Shown here one piece after another: positions 8,051-18,469 of a stretch of 64,000 nt of DNA. The notes below the pieces were generated by a model, which saw nothing but the letters and a program-made list of their open reading frames with translations, was not told the origin of the DNA and ran no database searches. The first letter of the stretch is position 1; each line of letters starts with the position of its first letter. Source of the stretch: Gallionellaceae bacterium (GTDB lineage Bacteria; Pseudomonadota; Gammaproteobacteria; Burkholderiales; Gallionellaceae); the NCBI GenBank assembly GCA_019753125.1, contig JAIELH010000001.1:43799-107798 (forward strand), given 5' to 3'. Made by a program: the position numbers and the translations under genes.

Positions 8051-9028
8051 TCAAATGGCAACACCCTTTTCATCAAACAACCCCTCGAACAGGATCGAAC
8101 TGAGGTAGCGTTCGCCGGAATCGGGCAAAATAACGACAATGGTCTTGCCCGCATTTTCCGGGCGTTTGGCTTGGCGTATCGCAGCAGCAACCGCAGCACC
8201 GCAGGAAATGCCGGACAGGATACCCTCTTCCTGCGCCAGCCGGCGTGCATACAATATCGCATCTTCGTTGGTTACCTGCTCAATCTCATCCACCAGCGAC
8301 AGATCAAGCGTATCCGGCACAAAACCCGCACCTAGTCCCTGAATCTTGTGCGGCGCTGGTTTCAGTGGCTCTCCGGCACGTTTCTGGGTCAGCACCGGGC
8401 TGGCCGACGGCTCGACGGCAACCGAGGTAATCTTCTTGCCCATGGTGTGCTTGATATAGCGCGATACGCCGGTAATCGTTCCACCGGTGCCGACTCCCGA
8501 AACAAAAACATCTACCTTCCCATCGGTATCGTTCCAGATTTCCGGGCCGGTGGTTTGTTCATGGATGGCCGGATTGGCCGGGTTTTTGAACTGCTGCAGC
8601 AATACATAACAATCCGGCGCAGAGGCGGCAATCTCCTCAGCCTTGGCTATGGCGCCACTCATTCCCTTGGCGCCTTCAGTCAACACAAGGTGGGCGCCAA
8701 AAGCGGCCAGCAACTTGCGGCGTTCGATGCTCATCGTTTCAGGCATCGTGAGGGTGAGCGGAATTCCGCGTGCAGCGGCCACAAATGCCAGCGCAATGCC
8801 GGTATTACCGCTGGTCGGCTCGACAAGCCTCTTGCCCGGGCCGAGCAACCCACGCCGCTCCGCATCGGCAATCATCGCTGCACCGATGCGGCACTTGACC
8901 GAGTAAGCGGGATTGCGGCCTTCGATCTTCGCCAAAATGGTCGCCGGCGCACCGTCGGTAATGTGGTTAAGGCGCACCAGCGGTGTACGGCCTATGGATT
9001 GTGAATTGTCTGCGAACCAGTTAGCCAT
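8051..9028 (-). CDS. cysK: Cysteine synthase A
   Basis: PLP enzyme (325 residues) that makes cysteine and acetate from O-acetylserine and sulfide. Seen: SVKCRIG with the PLP lysine Lys45, the substrate loop TSGNTG (72-77), the phosphate-binding [10 protein letters not shown], and SGISCGAA near the C-terminus. Length and order fit CysK. CysM cannot be fully excluded, but the N-terminus ([13 protein letters not shown]) is CysK-like. ATG 9028 has GGGGGAG five bases upstream. It is separated from rplQ by a terminator and from the TerC gene by 54 bp, so it probably has its own promoter. Sulfide use here connects loosely with the sqr gene in the window. Confidence 0.93.
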   Translation of the reverse strand: MANWFADNSQSIGRTPLVRLNHITDGAPATILAKIEGRNPAYSVKCRIGAAMIADAERRGLLGPGKRLVEPTSGNTGIALAFVAAARGIPLTLTMPETMSIERRKLLAAFGAHLVLTEGAKGMSGAIAKAEEIAASAPDCYVLLQQFKNPANPAIHEQTTGPEIWNDTDGKVDVFVSGVGTGGTITGVSRYIKHTMGKKITSVAVEPSASPVLTQKRAGEPLKPAPHKIQGLGAGFVPDTLDLSLVDEIEQVTNEDAILYARRLAQEEGILSGISCGAAVAAAIRQAKRPENAGKTIVVILPDSGERYLSSILFEGLFDEKGVAI

Positions 9029-9057
9029 ATGCTCCCCCTTAATGATTTTAGAAATGC

Positions 9058-9083
9058 AAAAAGCCGGAGTAATCCGGCTTTTT
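9058..9083 (-). terminator. Terminator at the end of the S10-spc-alpha operon
   Basis: AAAAAGCCGGA, loop GTAA, TCCGGCTTTTT forms a perfect 11-bp stem with T-rich tails on both strands. It lies 25 bp after the rplQ stop and before cysK, where the long ribosomal transcript should end. Confidence 0.9.
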
Positions 9084-9108
9084 GTTTAACGTTGGCACAG
9101 CGCCACTT

Positions 9109-9495
9109 TTATTCGGCATCAACTGCAACAGCTTCTGCAGGGCGATCCATCAGTTCAATCAGTGCCATCGGTGCGTTGTCACCCTGACGAAAACCGAACT
9201 TGAGGATACGCAGGTAACCGCCATTGCGTGCCGCATAACGTGGGCCGAGTTCGTCAAATAATTTGACGACCATTTCACGATCACGCAAACGCGCAAATGC
9301 CAGACGACGGTTAGCCAGACTCGGGTTTTTACCCAGTGTCAGGATAGGTTCCGCGACACGGCGCAATTCCTTGGCCTTGGGCAAAGTGGTCTTGATGACT
9401 TCATGGCGCAACAACGAAACAGTCATATTACGGAACATTGCCAAGCGATGGCTGCTGGTGCGATTGAGTTTTCTTAAACCTAAACGGTGACGCAT
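9109..9495 (-). CDS. rplQ: 50S ribosomal protein L17
   Basis: L17, 128 residues, of the large subunit near the exit tunnel. The N-terminus [17 protein letters not shown] and the motif [21 protein letters not shown] are typical; a short acidic tail follows residue 115. ATG 9495 has GAGAGG six bases upstream. It is the last gene of the alpha operon (rpsM-rpsK-rpsD-rpoA-rplQ) and is followed by a strong terminator. Confidence 0.97.
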   Translation of the reverse strand: MRHRLGLRKLNRTSSHRLAMFRNMTVSLLRHEVIKTTLPKAKELRRVAEPILTLGKNPSLANRRLAFARLRDREMVVKLFDELGPRYAARNGGYLRILKFGFRQGDNAPMALIELMDRPAEAVAVDAE

Positions 9496-9534
9496 GATTT
9501 GCCTCTCTTAAACTTCCTAAAATGCGCTGTCTGC

Positions 9535-10503
9535 TCAAGCTGCGGCGACAGGCCAGTTTTCCAGCTTCATCCCCAGCGACAAATTGTGCTCGGCAAGAAC
9601 CTGCTTGATTTCGTTCAGTGACTTGCGGCCCAAGTTCGGGGTGCGCAACAGATCGTTTTCGGTGTGCTGGATCAGATCGCCGATGTAATGGATGCTTTGT
9701 GCCTTGAGGCAGTTGGAAGAACGTGGCGTCAACTCCAGATCATCCACCGGGCGCAACAAGATTGGATCAACCTTGGGCGCTTGCACTTTCTCAACGACAG
9801 GCTCGGTGCCTTCCAGTGCGGCAAACACCGAAAACTGATCCACCAGAATACGCGCCGCATTGCGGATTGCCTGCTCAGGATCAATCGCGCCATTGGTTTC
9901 GATATGCATCACCAGTTTGTCGAGGTCCGTGCGCTGCTCCACACGTGCGCTCTCCACGGCATAGCTGACGCGGCTGACCGGGCTGAACGATGCATCCAGC
10001 GCAATATGGCCGACCGACCGAGTCTCATTCGGAACAGCTCGCGAAATTGCCGACATATAACCGCGCCCCTGTTCGACCTTGATCTGCATGTCCAGCTTGC
10101 CGCCGACTGTCAGATGTGCAATCACGTGATCAGGATTCAGCACCTCCACATCGGCATTGCCGCTGATGTCGGCGGCAGTCACCACACCAGGGCCATCCTT
10201 CTTGATAGCCAGCACAACTTCCTGTGCATTATGCAAACGCAGCACCACACCCTTCAGATTCAGCAGAATGTCGACAACATCTTCCTGCACGCCGTCGATC
10301 GTCGCATACTCATGCAGTACGCCCGCCATCTTCACTTCGGTCGGTGCGGCGCCGTGCATCGAAGACAGCATGATACGGCGCAAGGCATTGCCCAATGTGT
10401 GGCCGTAGCCGCGCTCGAAAGGCTCCATCACCACCTTGGCCTGGGTGGCAGAAATCTTTTGCACATCAATAATGCGGGGCTTTAAAAATTCATTCTTAGG
10501 CAT
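9535..10503 (-). CDS. rpoA: RNA polymerase alpha subunit
   Basis: Alpha subunit (322 residues) that dimerises to nucleate RNA polymerase assembly. The N-terminal domain shows [18 protein letters not shown], and the C-terminal domain, which contacts UP elements and activators, shows [17 protein letters not shown] and [14 protein letters not shown] linker near residues 230-245 joins them. Length is a little below the 329 of E. coli. The gene sits 17 bp after rpsD in the usual alpha-operon order. Translation is probably controlled together with the operon by S4. Confidence 0.98.
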   Translation of the reverse strand: MPKNEFLKPRIIDVQKISATQAKVVMEPFERGYGHTLGNALRRIMLSSMHGAAPTEVKMAGVLHEYATIDGVQEDVVDILLNLKGVVLRLHNAQEVVLAIKKDGPGVVTAADISGNADVEVLNPDHVIAHLTVGGKLDMQIKVEQGRGYMSAISRAVPNETRSVGHIALDASFSPVSRVSYAVESARVEQRTDLDKLVMHIETNGAIDPEQAIRNAARILVDQFSVFAALEGTEPVVEKVQAPKVDPILLRPVDDLELTPRSSNCLKAQSIHYIGDLIQHTENDLLRTPNLGRKSLNEIKQVLAEHNLSLGMKLENWPVAAA

Positions 10504-10520
10504 ATGCTACTCCACGTGGA

Positions 10521-11150
10521 TTACTTGGAATACAACTCAACCACGAGATGCTCGTTGATGGTTGCTGGCAATTCGGCACGCTGTGGCTTGGCCTTGTACG
10601 TTCCCTTGAATCCCTTGGTGTCCATTTCGATCCATTCCGGAAAGCCGCGCTGTTCGGCCGCGGCAAGTGCAGCCTTGATACGCAACTGTGCCTTGGATTT
10701 CTCGGCCACTTCAACCACGTCGCCCGGGCGCACTTGATAGGATGGGATGTTCACGCGGCGACCATTCACCAGCAAGCCGTTATGGCGCACCACCTGGCGC
10801 GCTTCGGCACGCGATGCGCCAAAACCCATGCGGTAGCTGACATTATCCAAGCGCGATTCGAGTATCTGCAACAAGCTTTCGCCGGTGATACCGCGCTGGC
10901 TTTCGGCCTGCTTGTATGTCAGGCGGAACTGGCGCTCCAGCACGCCGTAGATACGACGCACCTTCTGTTTTTCACGCAACTGGCCGCCGTATTCAGACAG
11001 GCGGGTATTCTTCTTTTGACCATGCTGCCCGGGCGGGTAAGCTCTGCGCTCGACAGCACACTTGTCTGTAAAGCACTTTTCGCCTTTCAGAAACAGTTTC
11101 TCGCCTTCGCGACGGCACTGGCGGCATTTTGCATCAAGATTTCTAGCCAA
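10521..11150 (-). CDS. rpsD: 30S ribosomal protein S4
   Basis: S4 (209 residues), a primary 16S rRNA binder and, in many bacteria, the translational repressor of the alpha operon. The N-terminal part has four cysteines (Cys9, Cys12, Cys26, Cys31), which indicates the zinc-binding form. The S4 RNA-binding domain follows ([20 protein letters not shown]). It lies between rpsK and rpoA. Confidence 0.97.
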   Translation of the reverse strand: MARNLDAKCRQCRREGEKLFLKGEKCFTDKCAVERRAYPPGQHGQKKNTRLSEYGGQLREKQKVRRIYGVLERQFRLTYKQAESQRGITGESLLQILESRLDNVSYRMGFGASRAEARQVVRHNGLLVNGRRVNIPSYQVRPGDVVEVAEKSKAQLRIKAALAAAEQRGFPEWIEMDTKGFKGTYKAKPQRAELPATINEHLVVELYSK

Positions 11151-11180
11151 GATTGGCTCTCCCCAAAAATTTAGACAGAA

Positions 11181-11570
11181 TTAAATACGACGCTTTTTAG
11201 GCGGACGGCAGCCGTTATGCGGCACCGGCGTAATATCGGAAATGCTGGTGATCTTAAAACCAGCAGCGTTCAAAGCACGCACTGCGGACTCGCGGCCTGG
11301 GCCAGGTCCCTTGATACGCACTTCAAGATTCTTCACCCCACATTCCTGGGCGGATTTACCAACCACCTCGGCAGCAACCTGTGCAGCGAACGGCGTACTC
11401 TTACGCGAACCTTTAAATCCTTGCGCACCGCTGGTTGACCAAGCCAGAGTATTTCCCTGGCGATCTGTGATGGTAATAATTGTATTGTTAAAAGAGGCAT
11501 GAACGTGAGCCACTCCTTCAGCAACGTTCTTCTTAACTTTCTTGCGCACTTTCGTGCTTGGCTTAGCCAT
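11181..11570 (-). CDS. rpsK: 30S ribosomal protein S11
   Basis: S11 (129 residues) of the small-subunit platform. Recognised by [39 protein letters not shown] and the C-terminal [16 protein letters not shown]. The gene is 29 bp downstream of rpsM and 30 bp upstream of rpsD, in the normal alpha-operon order. Nothing unusual is seen. Confidence 0.97.
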   Translation of the reverse strand: MAKPSTKVRKKVKKNVAEGVAHVHASFNNTIITITDRQGNTLAWSTSGAQGFKGSRKSTPFAAQVAAEVVGKSAQECGVKNLEVRIKGPGPGRESAVRALNAAGFKITSISDITPVPHNGCRPPKKRRI

Positions 11571-11599
11571 AATTATTCCTCTAACGCGTTATAGCAAAC

Positions 11600-11965
11600 T
11601 TATTTCTTGGCGCCGGCAATCGCCTTGCGCGGCCCTTTGCGAGTACGCGCATTGGTGCGAGTACGCTGGCCACGGCATGGCAAACCGCGACGATGACGCA
11701 CGCCGCGATAACAACCCAGATCCATCAGGCGTTTGATGTTCATCGTTGTTTCACGACGCAAATCACCTTCCACCGTGAATTTGGCGACTTGCTCACGCAG
11801 TTTTTCCACTTCTGCGTCAGTCAGGTCCTTCATCTTGGTGGCGGAATTTACGCCCGCTAACGCACAAATATTTTGCGAGCGCGTGCGTCCGATACCGTAA
11901 ATTGCGGTCAAGGCAATCACAGCGTGTTGGTGGTTGGGGATATTTACCCCTGCAATACGTGCCAT
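11600..11965 (-). CDS. rpsM: 30S ribosomal protein S13
   Basis: S13 (121 residues), head protein of the small subunit that contacts the P-site tRNA and the B1 bridges. Typical N-terminus [22 protein letters not shown], helix-two-turns-helix with YGIGRTRSQ, and basic tail [15 protein letters not shown]. It follows rpmJ after about 59 bp and opens the alpha operon block. Confidence 0.97.
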   Translation of the reverse strand: MARIAGVNIPNHQHAVIALTAIYGIGRTRSQNICALAGVNSATKMKDLTDAEVEKLREQVAKFTVEGDLRRETTMNIKRLMDLGCYRGVRHRRGLPCRGQRTRTNARTRKGPRKAIAGAKK

Positions 11966-12024
11966 GCAGCTACCCTATCTTTTGAAAAGCGAAAATTATA
12001 ACACTCAAGACTGATTTTATTCAA

Positions 12025-12138
12025 TCAACCCTGGCGTTGCTTGTGGCGTGGCTCTGTACAAATCACACGCACCACACGTTTACGAATAACAACTTTGCAG
12101 TTGCGGCAAATCTTCTTTACTGATGCTTGGACTCTCAT
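12025..12138 (-). CDS. rpmJ: 50S ribosomal protein L36
   Basis: A 37-residue protein ([17 protein letters not shown]... to KQRQG). Cys11, Cys14, Cys27 and His32 form a zinc ribbon, so this is the zinc-containing L36 type. ATG 12138 has AGGAG seven bases upstream. It stands between infA and rpsM, the normal place. It is short but certain. Confidence 0.96.
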   Translation of the reverse strand: MRVQASVKKICRNCKVVIRKRVVRVICTEPRHKQRQG

Positions 12139-12154
12139 TTGCTTCTCCTAAACT

Positions 12155-12236
12155 GGGGAATGGCGAGTGGTGAGTGGTGAGTATGGAAACCAGCTATCCC
12201 ACACTTACTACTTACTACTTACTACTCCCTACCCAA
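12155..12236. repeat. Word-hairpin element between infA and rpmJ
   Basis: The left arm (12165-12186) is built of GAGTGGT words, the right arm (12198-12227) of ACTTACT words. Read as RNA, the arms pair along most of their length when G-U pairs are allowed, with a loop of about 11 bases. It fills the whole gap from near the rpmJ ribosome-binding site to the infA stop codon. There is no T-run, so it is not a standard terminator. Confidence 0.7.
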
Positions 12237-12455
12237 TTATTTGGCGCGGAAAACAATACGCGCCTTGCTCAAATCATATGGTGTCAACTCAACTGTCACC
12301 TTGTCGCCAGGCAGAATACGGATATAGTGCATACGCATCTTTCCTGAAATATGCCCCAACACCACATGGCCATTTTCCAGCTTGATTCGGAAGGTCGCAT
12401 TCGGCAAGGATTCCTCGATCTCGCCTTGCATCTGAATCACATCTTCTTTAGCCAT
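12237..12455 (-). CDS. infA: Translation initiation factor IF-1
   Basis: IF-1 (72 residues), a single OB-fold that occupies the ribosomal A site during initiation. Sequence [20 protein letters not shown] and [20 protein letters not shown] are characteristic. Its ATG overlaps the secY stop in TAATG, implying translational coupling. It ends right at the word-hairpin element before rpmJ. Confidence 0.97.
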   Translation of the reverse strand: MAKEDVIQMQGEIEESLPNATFRIKLENGHVVLGHISGKMRMHYIRILPGDKVTVELTPYDLSKARIVFRAK

Positions 12456-13774
12456 TAATTTGTAAACCCGCCCTTGAAATTGGCTTTTTTCAGCAAGCTT
12501 TCATACTGGTGCGTCATCAAATAAGACTGCACCTGCGCCATAAAATCCATCGTCACGACCACCAGAATCAACAGCGATGTACCGCCAAAGTAAAACGGTA
12601 CGTTCCACTTCACCACCAAAAATTCCGGCAGCAGGCAAACCAGCGCAATGTACACCGCCCCAACCATGGTCAGGCGCAACATGATCTTTTCAACATAGCG
12701 CGCAGTCTGCTCACCCGGGCGAATCCCCGGCAAAAAGGCGCCGCTCTTCTTCAGGTTGTCTGCCGTTTCCTTCGGGCTGAATACCAGCGCCGTGTAGAAA
12801 AAACAGAAAAATATAATCGCTGCCGCATACACCAACACATAAATCGGCTGCCCGGGAGACAGCATATCGCTGATATCTTTCAACCAATTCATGCCCGACC
12901 CGCTACCAAACCAACCCGCAATTGTCGCAGGAAACAGAATGATGCTGGAAGCAAAAATCGGCGGAATTACTCCGGCCATATTCAACTTCAACGGCAGATG
13001 CGAGCTTTGCCCGCCATAAACCTTGTTGCCAACCTGACGCTTGGCGTAATTCACCAGAATCTTGCGCTGCCCGCGCTCGACAAACACCACCAGCGCCGTC
13101 ACGGCAATCGAACCAAAGAACAACAGCAACACCAGCGGTATCGAAAAAGCCCCGGTTCGCGCAAGTTCCAACGTACTGCCAATCGCATGCGGCAAACCTG
13201 CGGCAATACCGGCAAAAATAATCAGGGAAATGCCATTACCCAACCCGCGCTCGGTAATCTGCTCTCCCAGCCACATCAAAAACATCGTTCCGGTCACCAG
13301 GGTAATCACCGATGTCATCTGGAACATCACCCCAGGATTAGGCACCAGCCCAGGCTGCGATTGCAACGCCACCGAGATACCAAACGACTGGAACAACGCC
13401 AATGCCAACGTGCCATAGCGCGTGTACTGCGTTATCTTGCGGCGCCCTGCTTCGCCTTCTTTTTTCAATTGCTCAAGTTGCGGAACTGCTATCGCGGCCA
13501 ACTGCATAATGATGGACGCGGAAATATACGGCATGATACCCAACGCAAATATGGTGAAGCGCGATAACGCGCCGCCCGAGAACATGTTGAACATGCCCAA
13601 AATGCCATTTTTCTGCGACTTGAACAAATCCGCCAATACTGCCGGGTCAATACCCGGCACCGGAATATGCGCACCCACACGAAACACCACCAACGCGCCC
13701 AACAAAAACCAAAGGCGCTGACTCAAATCGCCGTACTTGCCTTTATTTGCAGCCTTGGCAGGCGCTGTACTCAC
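12455..13774 (-). CDS. secY: Preprotein translocase subunit SecY
   Basis: Central channel of the Sec translocon, 439 residues with ten membrane helices. Seen: [11 protein letters not shown] after helix 1, the plug region [10 protein letters not shown], and cytosolic loops with [22 protein letters not shown] chose the GTG at 13774: it lies 10 bp after the rplO stop, has TAAGG nine bases upstream and gives the standard length. An upstream in-frame extension to 13831 overlaps rplO and is unlikely. The gene follows rplO as in most spc operons and overlaps infA by one base. Confidence 0.95.
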   Translation of the reverse strand: MSTAPAKAANKGKYGDLSQRLWFLLGALVVFRVGAHIPVPGIDPAVLADLFKSQKNGILGMFNMFSGGALSRFTIFALGIMPYISASIIMQLAAIAVPQLEQLKKEGEAGRRKITQYTRYGTLALALFQSFGISVALQSQPGLVPNPGVMFQMTSVITLVTGTMFLMWLGEQITERGLGNGISLIIFAGIAAGLPHAIGSTLELARTGAFSIPLVLLLFFGSIAVTALVVFVERGQRKILVNYAKRQVGNKVYGGQSSHLPLKLNMAGVIPPIFASSIILFPATIAGWFGSGSGMNWLKDISDMLSPGQPIYVLVYAAAIIFFCFFYTALVFSPKETADNLKKSGAFLPGIRPGEQTARYVEKIMLRLTMVGAVYIALVCLLPEFLVVKWNVPFYFGGTSLLILVVVTMDFMAQVQSYLMTHQYESLLKKANFKGGFTN

Positions 13775-13784
13775 GTATCCGGCC

Positions 13785-14219
13785 TTACTCGGCGATGCTA
13801 CCGCCAGCGGTTTCAATCGCTGCACGTGCACCCTTGGTTACCAACAATCCCTGCAACTTCACCGCGCGGGAAATTTCGCCGCACAGGATAACCTTCGCCG
13901 TCAAAACAGTTGCGGGAACTACGCCCGCCTGCTTCAGCGCCAACAGGTCAATGCTGTCAACCGGCATCTTTTGCAGATCGGACAAACGCACCTGCGCCGT
14001 GTCGTTACGTGTCATCGAAACAAAACCACGCTTCGGCAAACGGCGCTGCAACGGCATTTGGCCACCTTCAAAGCCCACCTTGTGAAAACCGCCAGAACGG
14101 GATTTTTGCCCCTTGTGCCCACGGCCGGCTGTCTTGCCCAAACCTGAACCGATACCGCGGCCCACACGACGCTTGTTGCGTTTGGCTCCTGGTGCAGCTT
14201 GTATATTATTGAGTTGCAT
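13785..14219 (-). CDS. rplO: 50S ribosomal protein L15
   Basis: L15 (144 residues), a late-assembly large-subunit protein. N-terminus [22 protein letters not shown] and the Gly/Lys-rich segment [26 protein letters not shown] are diagnostic. It starts 3 bp after the rpmD stop and precedes secY by 10 bp. Confidence 0.97.
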   Translation of the reverse strand: MQLNNIQAAPGAKRNKRRVGRGIGSGLGKTAGRGHKGQKSRSGGFHKVGFEGGQMPLQRRLPKRGFVSMTRNDTAQVRLSDLQKMPVDSIDLLALKQAGVVPATVLTAKVILCGEISRAVKLQGLLVTKGARAAIETAGGSIAE

Positions 14220-14222
14220 CTG

Positions 14223-14408
14223 TTATGCCTCGCACTTAACCATGTAAAACACTTTGTTGATCATGCCGCGCACACATGGAGTATCTTCCAGTTGCACGGT
14301 ATGGTTTATATGGCGCAAACCCAAACCGCGAATCGTGGCGCGGTGCGACTGTTTGGTGCCGATCAGGCTCCTGGTCTGCGTTACCTTGATTGTTTTTGTT
14401 TTGGTCAT
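14223..14408 (-). CDS. rpmD: 50S ribosomal protein L30
   Basis: L30 (61 residues). The pattern [28 protein letters not shown] is the L30 signature. The start ATG lies 3 bp after the rpsE stop, so translation is probably coupled. Order rpsE-rpmD-rplO is standard. Confidence 0.96.
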   Translation of the reverse strand: MTKTKTIKVTQTRSLIGTKQSHRATIRGLGLRHINHTVQLEDTPCVRGMINKVFYMVKCEA

Positions 14409-14411
14409 GTC

Positions 14412-14933
14412 TTACCCCAAGATTTCGTCAATGCTCTTGCCGCGTTTCGCGGCAATCTCGGATGGCGAATTCAATGCCTTCAAGCCGTTCAGCGTGGCGC
14501 GAACCACATTGTAAGGATTGCTCGATCCGATACACTTGGCCAACACATCGCGCACTCCGACGGCTTCGAATACCGCGCGCATCGCGCCGCCGGCAATAAT
14601 ACCGGTACCTTCGGAAGCGGGCTGCATCAACACTTTCGCCGCGCCATGTTTGCCGATCACGGTGTGGTGCAATGTGCCATTTTTCAGGCTTACCTTTGCC
14701 AGATTGCGGCGCGCCTCGTCCATTGCCTTTTGTACGGCAACCGGAACTTCCTTGGATTTACCCTTGCCCATCGCAACACGGCCATCACCGTCACCCACCA
14801 CGGTCAGGGCGGCAAAACCCATGATGCGGCCACCTTTAACGACTTTGGTGACACGGTTCACGGAGATCATTTTCTCGATCAGACCGTCATCGCGCTCTTC
14901 TTGTTGCTGCATTTTTCCTTGCGGCTTAGCCAT
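14412..14933 (-). CDS. rpsE: 30S ribosomal protein S5
   Basis: S5 (173 residues from the chosen start), needed for decoding fidelity. It shows the double-stranded RNA-binding part ([20 protein letters not shown]) and the C-terminal domain ([33 protein letters not shown]). There are two ATGs in tandem; ATG 14933 has GGAG seven bases upstream and gives the usual MAKPQGK, so I prefer it over 14936. Confidence 0.96.
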   Translation of the reverse strand: MAKPQGKMQQQEERDDGLIEKMISVNRVTKVVKGGRIMGFAALTVVGDGDGRVAMGKGKSKEVPVAVQKAMDEARRNLAKVSLKNGTLHHTVIGKHGAAKVLMQPASEGTGIIAGGAMRAVFEAVGVRDVLAKCIGSSNPYNVVRATLNGLKALNSPSEIAAKRGKSIDEILG

Positions 14934-14946
14934 CATTCAACTCCAA

Positions 14947-15303
14947 TTAGAACTGCAAGCCATGTTCACGCGCAGCTTCAGCCAACGCCTTGACACGACC
15001 ATGATATTGGTTACCGGAACGGTCGAACGCCAGTTGCGTAATCCCGGCAGTCTTCGCTTTTTCCGCAATACGCTTGCCCACCACCGCTGCAGCCGCCTTG
15101 TTGCCGCCGTTTGCCAGCTCCTTGCGCACGTCCGCTTCGACGCTGGATGCGCTGGCCAACACCCTGGTGCCGCAAGCAGAAATCACTTGCGCATAAATAT
15201 GCAAGTTAGTACGGTGAATCGCCAGACGTACGGTTTTTTTCTCAGCAATACGTGCACGGGTTTTACGTGCTCTGCGCTGACGGGATTCTTTCTTGTTCAA
15301 CAT
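14947..15303 (-). CDS. rplR: 50S ribosomal protein L18
   Basis: L18 (118 residues), which binds 5S rRNA together with L5. Basic N-terminus ([18 protein letters not shown]), then [15 protein letters not shown] and the C-terminal [27 protein letters not shown] 15303 is preceded by GAGGCGG. It sits between rplF and rpsE. Confidence 0.97.
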   Translation of the reverse strand: MLNKKESRQRRARKTRARIAEKKTVRLAIHRTNLHIYAQVISACGTRVLASASSVEADVRKELANGGNKAAAAVVGKRIAEKAKTAGITQLAFDRSGNQYHGRVKALAEAAREHGLQF

Positions 15304-15314
15304 ATCCGCCTCAA

Positions 15315-15848
15315 TTATTTCTTCTTGGTTTCTTTCAGGATCACTACTTCATCGCTATAACGCACGCCTTTGCCCTTGTAGGGTTCAGGTTCACGGAAAG
15401 CGCGAATTTCGGCAGCAACCTGCCCAACCCGCTGCTTGTCCATGCCCTTCAGCACGATGTCGGTTTGCGTCGGCGTTTCAACCTTGATGCCGGCAGGCAT
15501 CTTGTAAACGACCGGATGCGAATACCCCAGGGTCAGATTCAACGTATCGCCCGCAGCCTGTGCGCGATAACCCACGCCCACCAGCGTCAACTTACGCTCA
15601 AAACCTTTGCTCACACCTTGCACCATATTGGCCAGCAAAGCGCGTATCGTGCCGGACATCGCATCAGCTTCGGTAGATTCGTTTTGCACTTTGCACAACA
15701 AGCTATCGCCTTCGCGCACCACACTCACACCACCCGACAAAACCTGTTTCAGCGTGCCCAACGGCCCTTTCACCGAAACCTCATTTGCAGCCAGCGCAAC
15801 TTCAACGCCACTCGGCACAAGAACTGGATTTTTAGCAACTCTAGACAT
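15315..15848 (-). CDS. rplF: 50S ribosomal protein L6
   Basis: L6 (177 residues), near the GTPase-associated centre. Two similar domains are visible, with [17 protein letters not shown] at the start and the C-terminal signature [20 protein letters not shown]. Normal order between rpsH and rplR, 12 bp after rpsH. Confidence 0.97.
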   Translation of the reverse strand: MSRVAKNPVLVPSGVEVALAANEVSVKGPLGTLKQVLSGGVSVVREGDSLLCKVQNESTEADAMSGTIRALLANMVQGVSKGFERKLTLVGVGYRAQAAGDTLNLTLGYSHPVVYKMPAGIKVETPTQTDIVLKGMDKQRVGQVAAEIRAFREPEPYKGKGVRYSDEVVILKETKKK

Positions 15849-15860
15849 ATGCTTACCTCG

Positions 15861-16259
15861 CTACGCGACTACGCACAGCACTTCACCGCCAATACCATTG
15901 GCGCGCGCTTTGCGGTCGGTCATCAAGCCCTTGGAAGTGGAAACGATGGCAATACCAAGACCGTTCATCACCTTGGGAATATCTTCGGAGCCCTTGTAAA
16001 TACGCAATCCCGGACGGCTGATACGCTGTATTTTTTCGATCACCGGGCGACCGCTGTAGTACTTGAGGCTGATTTCCAGCGTGGCTTTGCCGCCCTCGCC
16101 CTTGATAACACTGAAGCCATCAACATAACCTTCGTCTTTAAGAACCTCGGCAATTGCCACCTTCAACTTGGAAGAAGGCATAACCACCGACGTTTTTTCC
16201 GCCATCTGCGCATTGCGAATGCGCGTCAACATGTCGGAGATTGGATCACTCATACTCAT
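15861..16259 (-). CDS. rpsH: 30S ribosomal protein S8
   Basis: S8 (132 residues), a primary 16S binder and the usual translational repressor of the spc operon. Recognised by [18 protein letters not shown] and the C-terminal [23 protein letters not shown] 16259 has AGGAG six bases upstream, so the protein begins MSMSDPIS rather than at the second Met. Confidence 0.97.
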   Translation of the reverse strand: MSMSDPISDMLTRIRNAQMAEKTSVVMPSSKLKVAIAEVLKDEGYVDGFSVIKGEGGKATLEISLKYYSGRPVIEKIQRISRPGLRIYKGSEDIPKVMNGLGIAIVSTSKGLMTDRKARANGIGGEVLCVVA

Positions 16260-16268
16260 ATAATTCTC

Positions 16269-16574
16269 CTACCAGCTGGCCTTGACGATACCGGGTATTT
16301 CACCGCGCATCGCGAATTCACGCACCTTGATACGCCCCAAACCAAATTTTCTGAAAGTACCGCGCGGACGCCCGGTCAGCGCACAACGATTGCGCAAACG
16401 CACCGGACTGGCGTTACGCGGCAATGCCTGCAATTTCAGACGCGCAGCAGCGCGCTCTTCTTCGCTGAGATTCACGTTGGAAGCTGCTGCCAGCAACTCT
16501 GCGCGCTTGGCCGCAAACTTCTTCACTGTGTCGCGGCGTTTCTGCTCACGGTTGATCAATGCCATCTTAGCCAT
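16269..16574 (-). CDS. rpsN: 30S ribosomal protein S14 (zinc-free form)
   Basis: S14 of 101 residues, the long form without the CxxC zinc pairs. Signature: [28 protein letters not shown] is present in the C-terminal third. ATG 16574 has GAGG eight bases upstream. Order rplE-rpsN-rpsH is normal. In contrast, S4 and L36 in the same operon keep their zinc cysteines. Confidence 0.97.
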   Translation of the reverse strand: MAKMALINREQKRRDTVKKFAAKRAELLAAASNVNLSEEERAAARLKLQALPRNASPVRLRNRCALTGRPRGTFRKFGLGRIKVREFAMRGEIPGIVKASW

Positions 16575-16584
16575 TAGCGTTACC

Positions 16585-17124
16585 TCATTTCTTCAATGGT
16601 AGTTTGAATGCCAACAAAAGAGCCTTGGCTTCTTCATCAGTCTTCGCGGAAGTGGTAATGGTGATATTCATACCACGCAACGCATCAATCTTTTCATACT
16701 CGATTTCCGGGAAAATGATCTGCTCTTTGACGCCCATGTTGTAGTTACCACGACCATCAAAAGACTTGCCGGAAATCCCGCGAAAATCCCGGATACGCGG
16801 AATCGCAACAGAAATCAGGCGATCCAGAAATTCATACATGCGCTCTTTGCGCAATGTCACCTTGCAGCCGACCGGATAGCCTTCGCGAATCTTGAAGCCT
16901 GCAATGGATTTCTTTGACATCGTGACCACCGGCTTCTGGCCTGCAATCTTCTGCATATCGCCAACCGCAAACTCCATCACTTTCTTGTCGGCGACAGCCT
17001 CACCAACACCCATATTCAGGGTGATTTTTTCGATGCGCGGCACTTCCATGACAGACTTATAGCCGAATTGCTTCATCAAGTCCTTGGTGACCTTATCTTT
17101 ATAAACCTCATACAAACGAGCCAT
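16585..17124 (-). CDS. rplE: 50S ribosomal protein L5
   Basis: L5 (179 residues), binds 5S rRNA in the central protuberance. The motifs [38 protein letters not shown] and the C-terminal [20 protein letters not shown] are typical. ATG 17124 has AGGGG eight bases upstream. It is 12 bp after rplX. Confidence 0.97.
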   Translation of the reverse strand: MARLYEVYKDKVTKDLMKQFGYKSVMEVPRIEKITLNMGVGEAVADKKVMEFAVGDMQKIAGQKPVVTMSKKSIAGFKIREGYPVGCKVTLRKERMYEFLDRLISVAIPRIRDFRGISGKSFDGRGNYNMGVKEQIIFPEIEYEKIDALRGMNITITTSAKTDEEAKALLLAFKLPLKK

Positions 17125-17136
17125 GCTCTACACCCC

Positions 17137-17451
17137 TTAAGCGTCAATCATTTCGCCGCTGGACTTGAACACACGAGCCTTGCGTCCGTCTTCCAGCGTT
17201 TTAATACCGACCCGATCGCCCTTCTTGGCAGCCGCGTTATAGATCGCCACATTCGAAATATGAATGGGCAATTCCTTCTCCACAATCCCGCCGGTCAGGC
17301 CCTTTGCCGGATTGGGTTTTTGATGTTTCTTGACTTTATTGATGCCGCTCACCAGCAGGTAATCACCCAGCACGCTCAGCACATTGCCGCGACTGCCCTT
17401 GTCTTTACCTGTGATTACGATAACGTCATCGTTTTTCTTGATCTTGCGCAT
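17137..17451 (-). CDS. rplX: 50S ribosomal protein L24
   Basis: L24 (104 residues), an assembly initiator of the large subunit. The KOW motif [20 protein letters not shown] is at the N-terminus, followed by [16 protein letters not shown] 17451 has AGGG six bases upstream. It lies between rplN and rplE. Confidence 0.97.
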   Translation of the reverse strand: MRKIKKNDDVIVITGKDKGSRGNVLSVLGDYLLVSGINKVKKHQKPNPAKGLTGGIVEKELPIHISNVAIYNAAAKKGDRVGIKTLEDGRKARVFKSSGEMIDA

Positions 17452-17494
17452 GATTTTCCCTAACTCGATCTACCTGGACTCGACCTGTTTCCGC

Positions 17495-17863
17495 TTACAG
17501 CACTTCGGGCGCCAGCGAAACGATCTTCATGAACTTCTCGGTGCGCAACTCGCGTGTCACCGGCCCAAAGATACGGGTACCGATCGGCTCCAGCTTGGCA
17601 TTCAGCAACACCGCAGCATTGCCATCGAACTTGACCAGCGAACCATCCGAGCGGCGCACCCCCTTGGCAGTGCGAACCACCACGGCGTTGTATACCTCGC
17701 CCTTCTTTACACGACCGCGCGGAGCCGCATCCCTGATGCTGACCTTGATGACATCACCCACGGAAGCGTAACGACGCCTGGACCCACCCAACACCTTGAT
17801 GCACATCACAGAGCGAGCGCCAGTATTGTCAGCCACATCTAGAACAGACTGCATTTGTATCAT
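17495..17863 (-). CDS. rplN: 50S ribosomal protein L14
   Basis: L14 (122 residues), which forms the B8 intersubunit bridge. Recognised by [38 protein letters not shown] and [22 protein letters not shown] lies about eight bases before ATG 17863. It is the first gene of the spc block. The 132-bp gap before it contains three hairpins and could separate S10 and spc transcription units. Confidence 0.97.
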   Translation of the reverse strand: MIQMQSVLDVADNTGARSVMCIKVLGGSRRRYASVGDVIKVSIRDAAPRGRVKKGEVYNAVVVRTAKGVRRSDGSLVKFDGNAAVLLNAKLEPIGTRIFGPVTRELRTEKFMKIVSLAPEVL

Positions 17864-17883
17864 TATTTAATCTCCAACTTTTT

Positions 17884-17939
17884 CCGCTAGCGGCGGCCAG
17901 TTTTGGAACCCGTTCGGGTTAGGTCGCCGCAAGCGGCGA
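17884..17939. repeat. Three consecutive small palindromes between rpsQ and rplN
   Basis: In 56 bases there are CCGCTAGCGG (17884-17893), AACCCG TT CGGGTT (17907-17920) and TCGCCGC AA GCGGCGA (17924-17939). On the minus-strand transcript the first is followed by AAAAAG rather than a U-run. An alternative long stem GCGGCGGCC/GGTCGCCGC is possible. It may be a processing or regulatory structure ahead of rplN. Confidence 0.6.
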
Positions 17940-17995
17940 GAAACGAAGCCGCGCATTATATGCAAATCGTGAAGATATGCAAGCAGAAATTACAA

Positions 17996-18277
17996 TTAAA
18001 TTGCAGTGCCCTTTTCCAGCAATTTTGCAACACGCCAGCTCTTGGTTTTAGCCAGTGGGCGGCACTCTTCAATCATCACTGCATCGCCGACATGAAACTC
18101 ATTGGCTTCATCATGGGCATGATATTTCTTGGAAACGCGAATGATTTTGCCCAACAATGGGTGTTTCACTTTACGCTCAACCAAAACCGTTACAGTCTTG
18201 TCCATCTTGTCGCTTACAACAGTACCAGTCAGGGTGCGTTTCAGCTTTGACTCGCCTTTTGCTTTGATTTCGCTCAT
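17996..18277 (-). CDS. rpsQ: 30S ribosomal protein S17
   Basis: S17 (93 residues), an OB-fold primary 16S binder. Seen: [41 protein letters not shown] and the closing [15 protein letters not shown]. Its ATG overlaps the rpmC stop in ATGA, so the two are translationally coupled. It is the last gene of the S10 block. Confidence 0.97.
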   Translation of the reverse strand: MSEIKAKGESKLKRTLTGTVVSDKMDKTVTVLVERKVKHPLLGKIIRVSKKYHAHDEANEFHVGDAVMIEECRPLAKTKSWRVAKLLEKGTAI

Positions 18278-18468
18278 TTCCGGGCATCCTTCTCGTTCAA
18301 TACAGTTTTTACGCGAGCGATATCACGACGCACTTTGCGCAATTCACTGGTATTGGTCATTTGCTGCGTCGCCACTTGCATACGCAAGCCAAATTGCGCC
18401 TTGGTCAACGACAGCAACTCCTGCTGCAAATCTTCTGCAGGCTTAACCCTCAGTTCACTAGCTTTCAT
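18274..18468 (-). CDS. rpmC: 50S ribosomal protein L29
   Basis: L29 (64 residues), at the peptide exit site. [31 protein letters not shown] is followed by the RVKTVLNEK end. I chose ATG 18468: AGGTG lies seven bases upstream and it comes one base after the rplP stop. An in-frame GTG three codons earlier overlaps rplP and is not needed. Confidence 0.96.
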   Translation of the reverse strand: MKASELRVKPAEDLQQELLSLTKAQFGLRMQVATQQMTNTSELRKVRRDIARVKTVLNEKDARK

Positions 18469-18469
18469 G

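Noticed and set aside
13775..13831. Longer SecY start overlapping rplO
   Set aside because: The extension does not match SecY N-termini, and GTG 13774 has both a ribosome-binding site and the right length.
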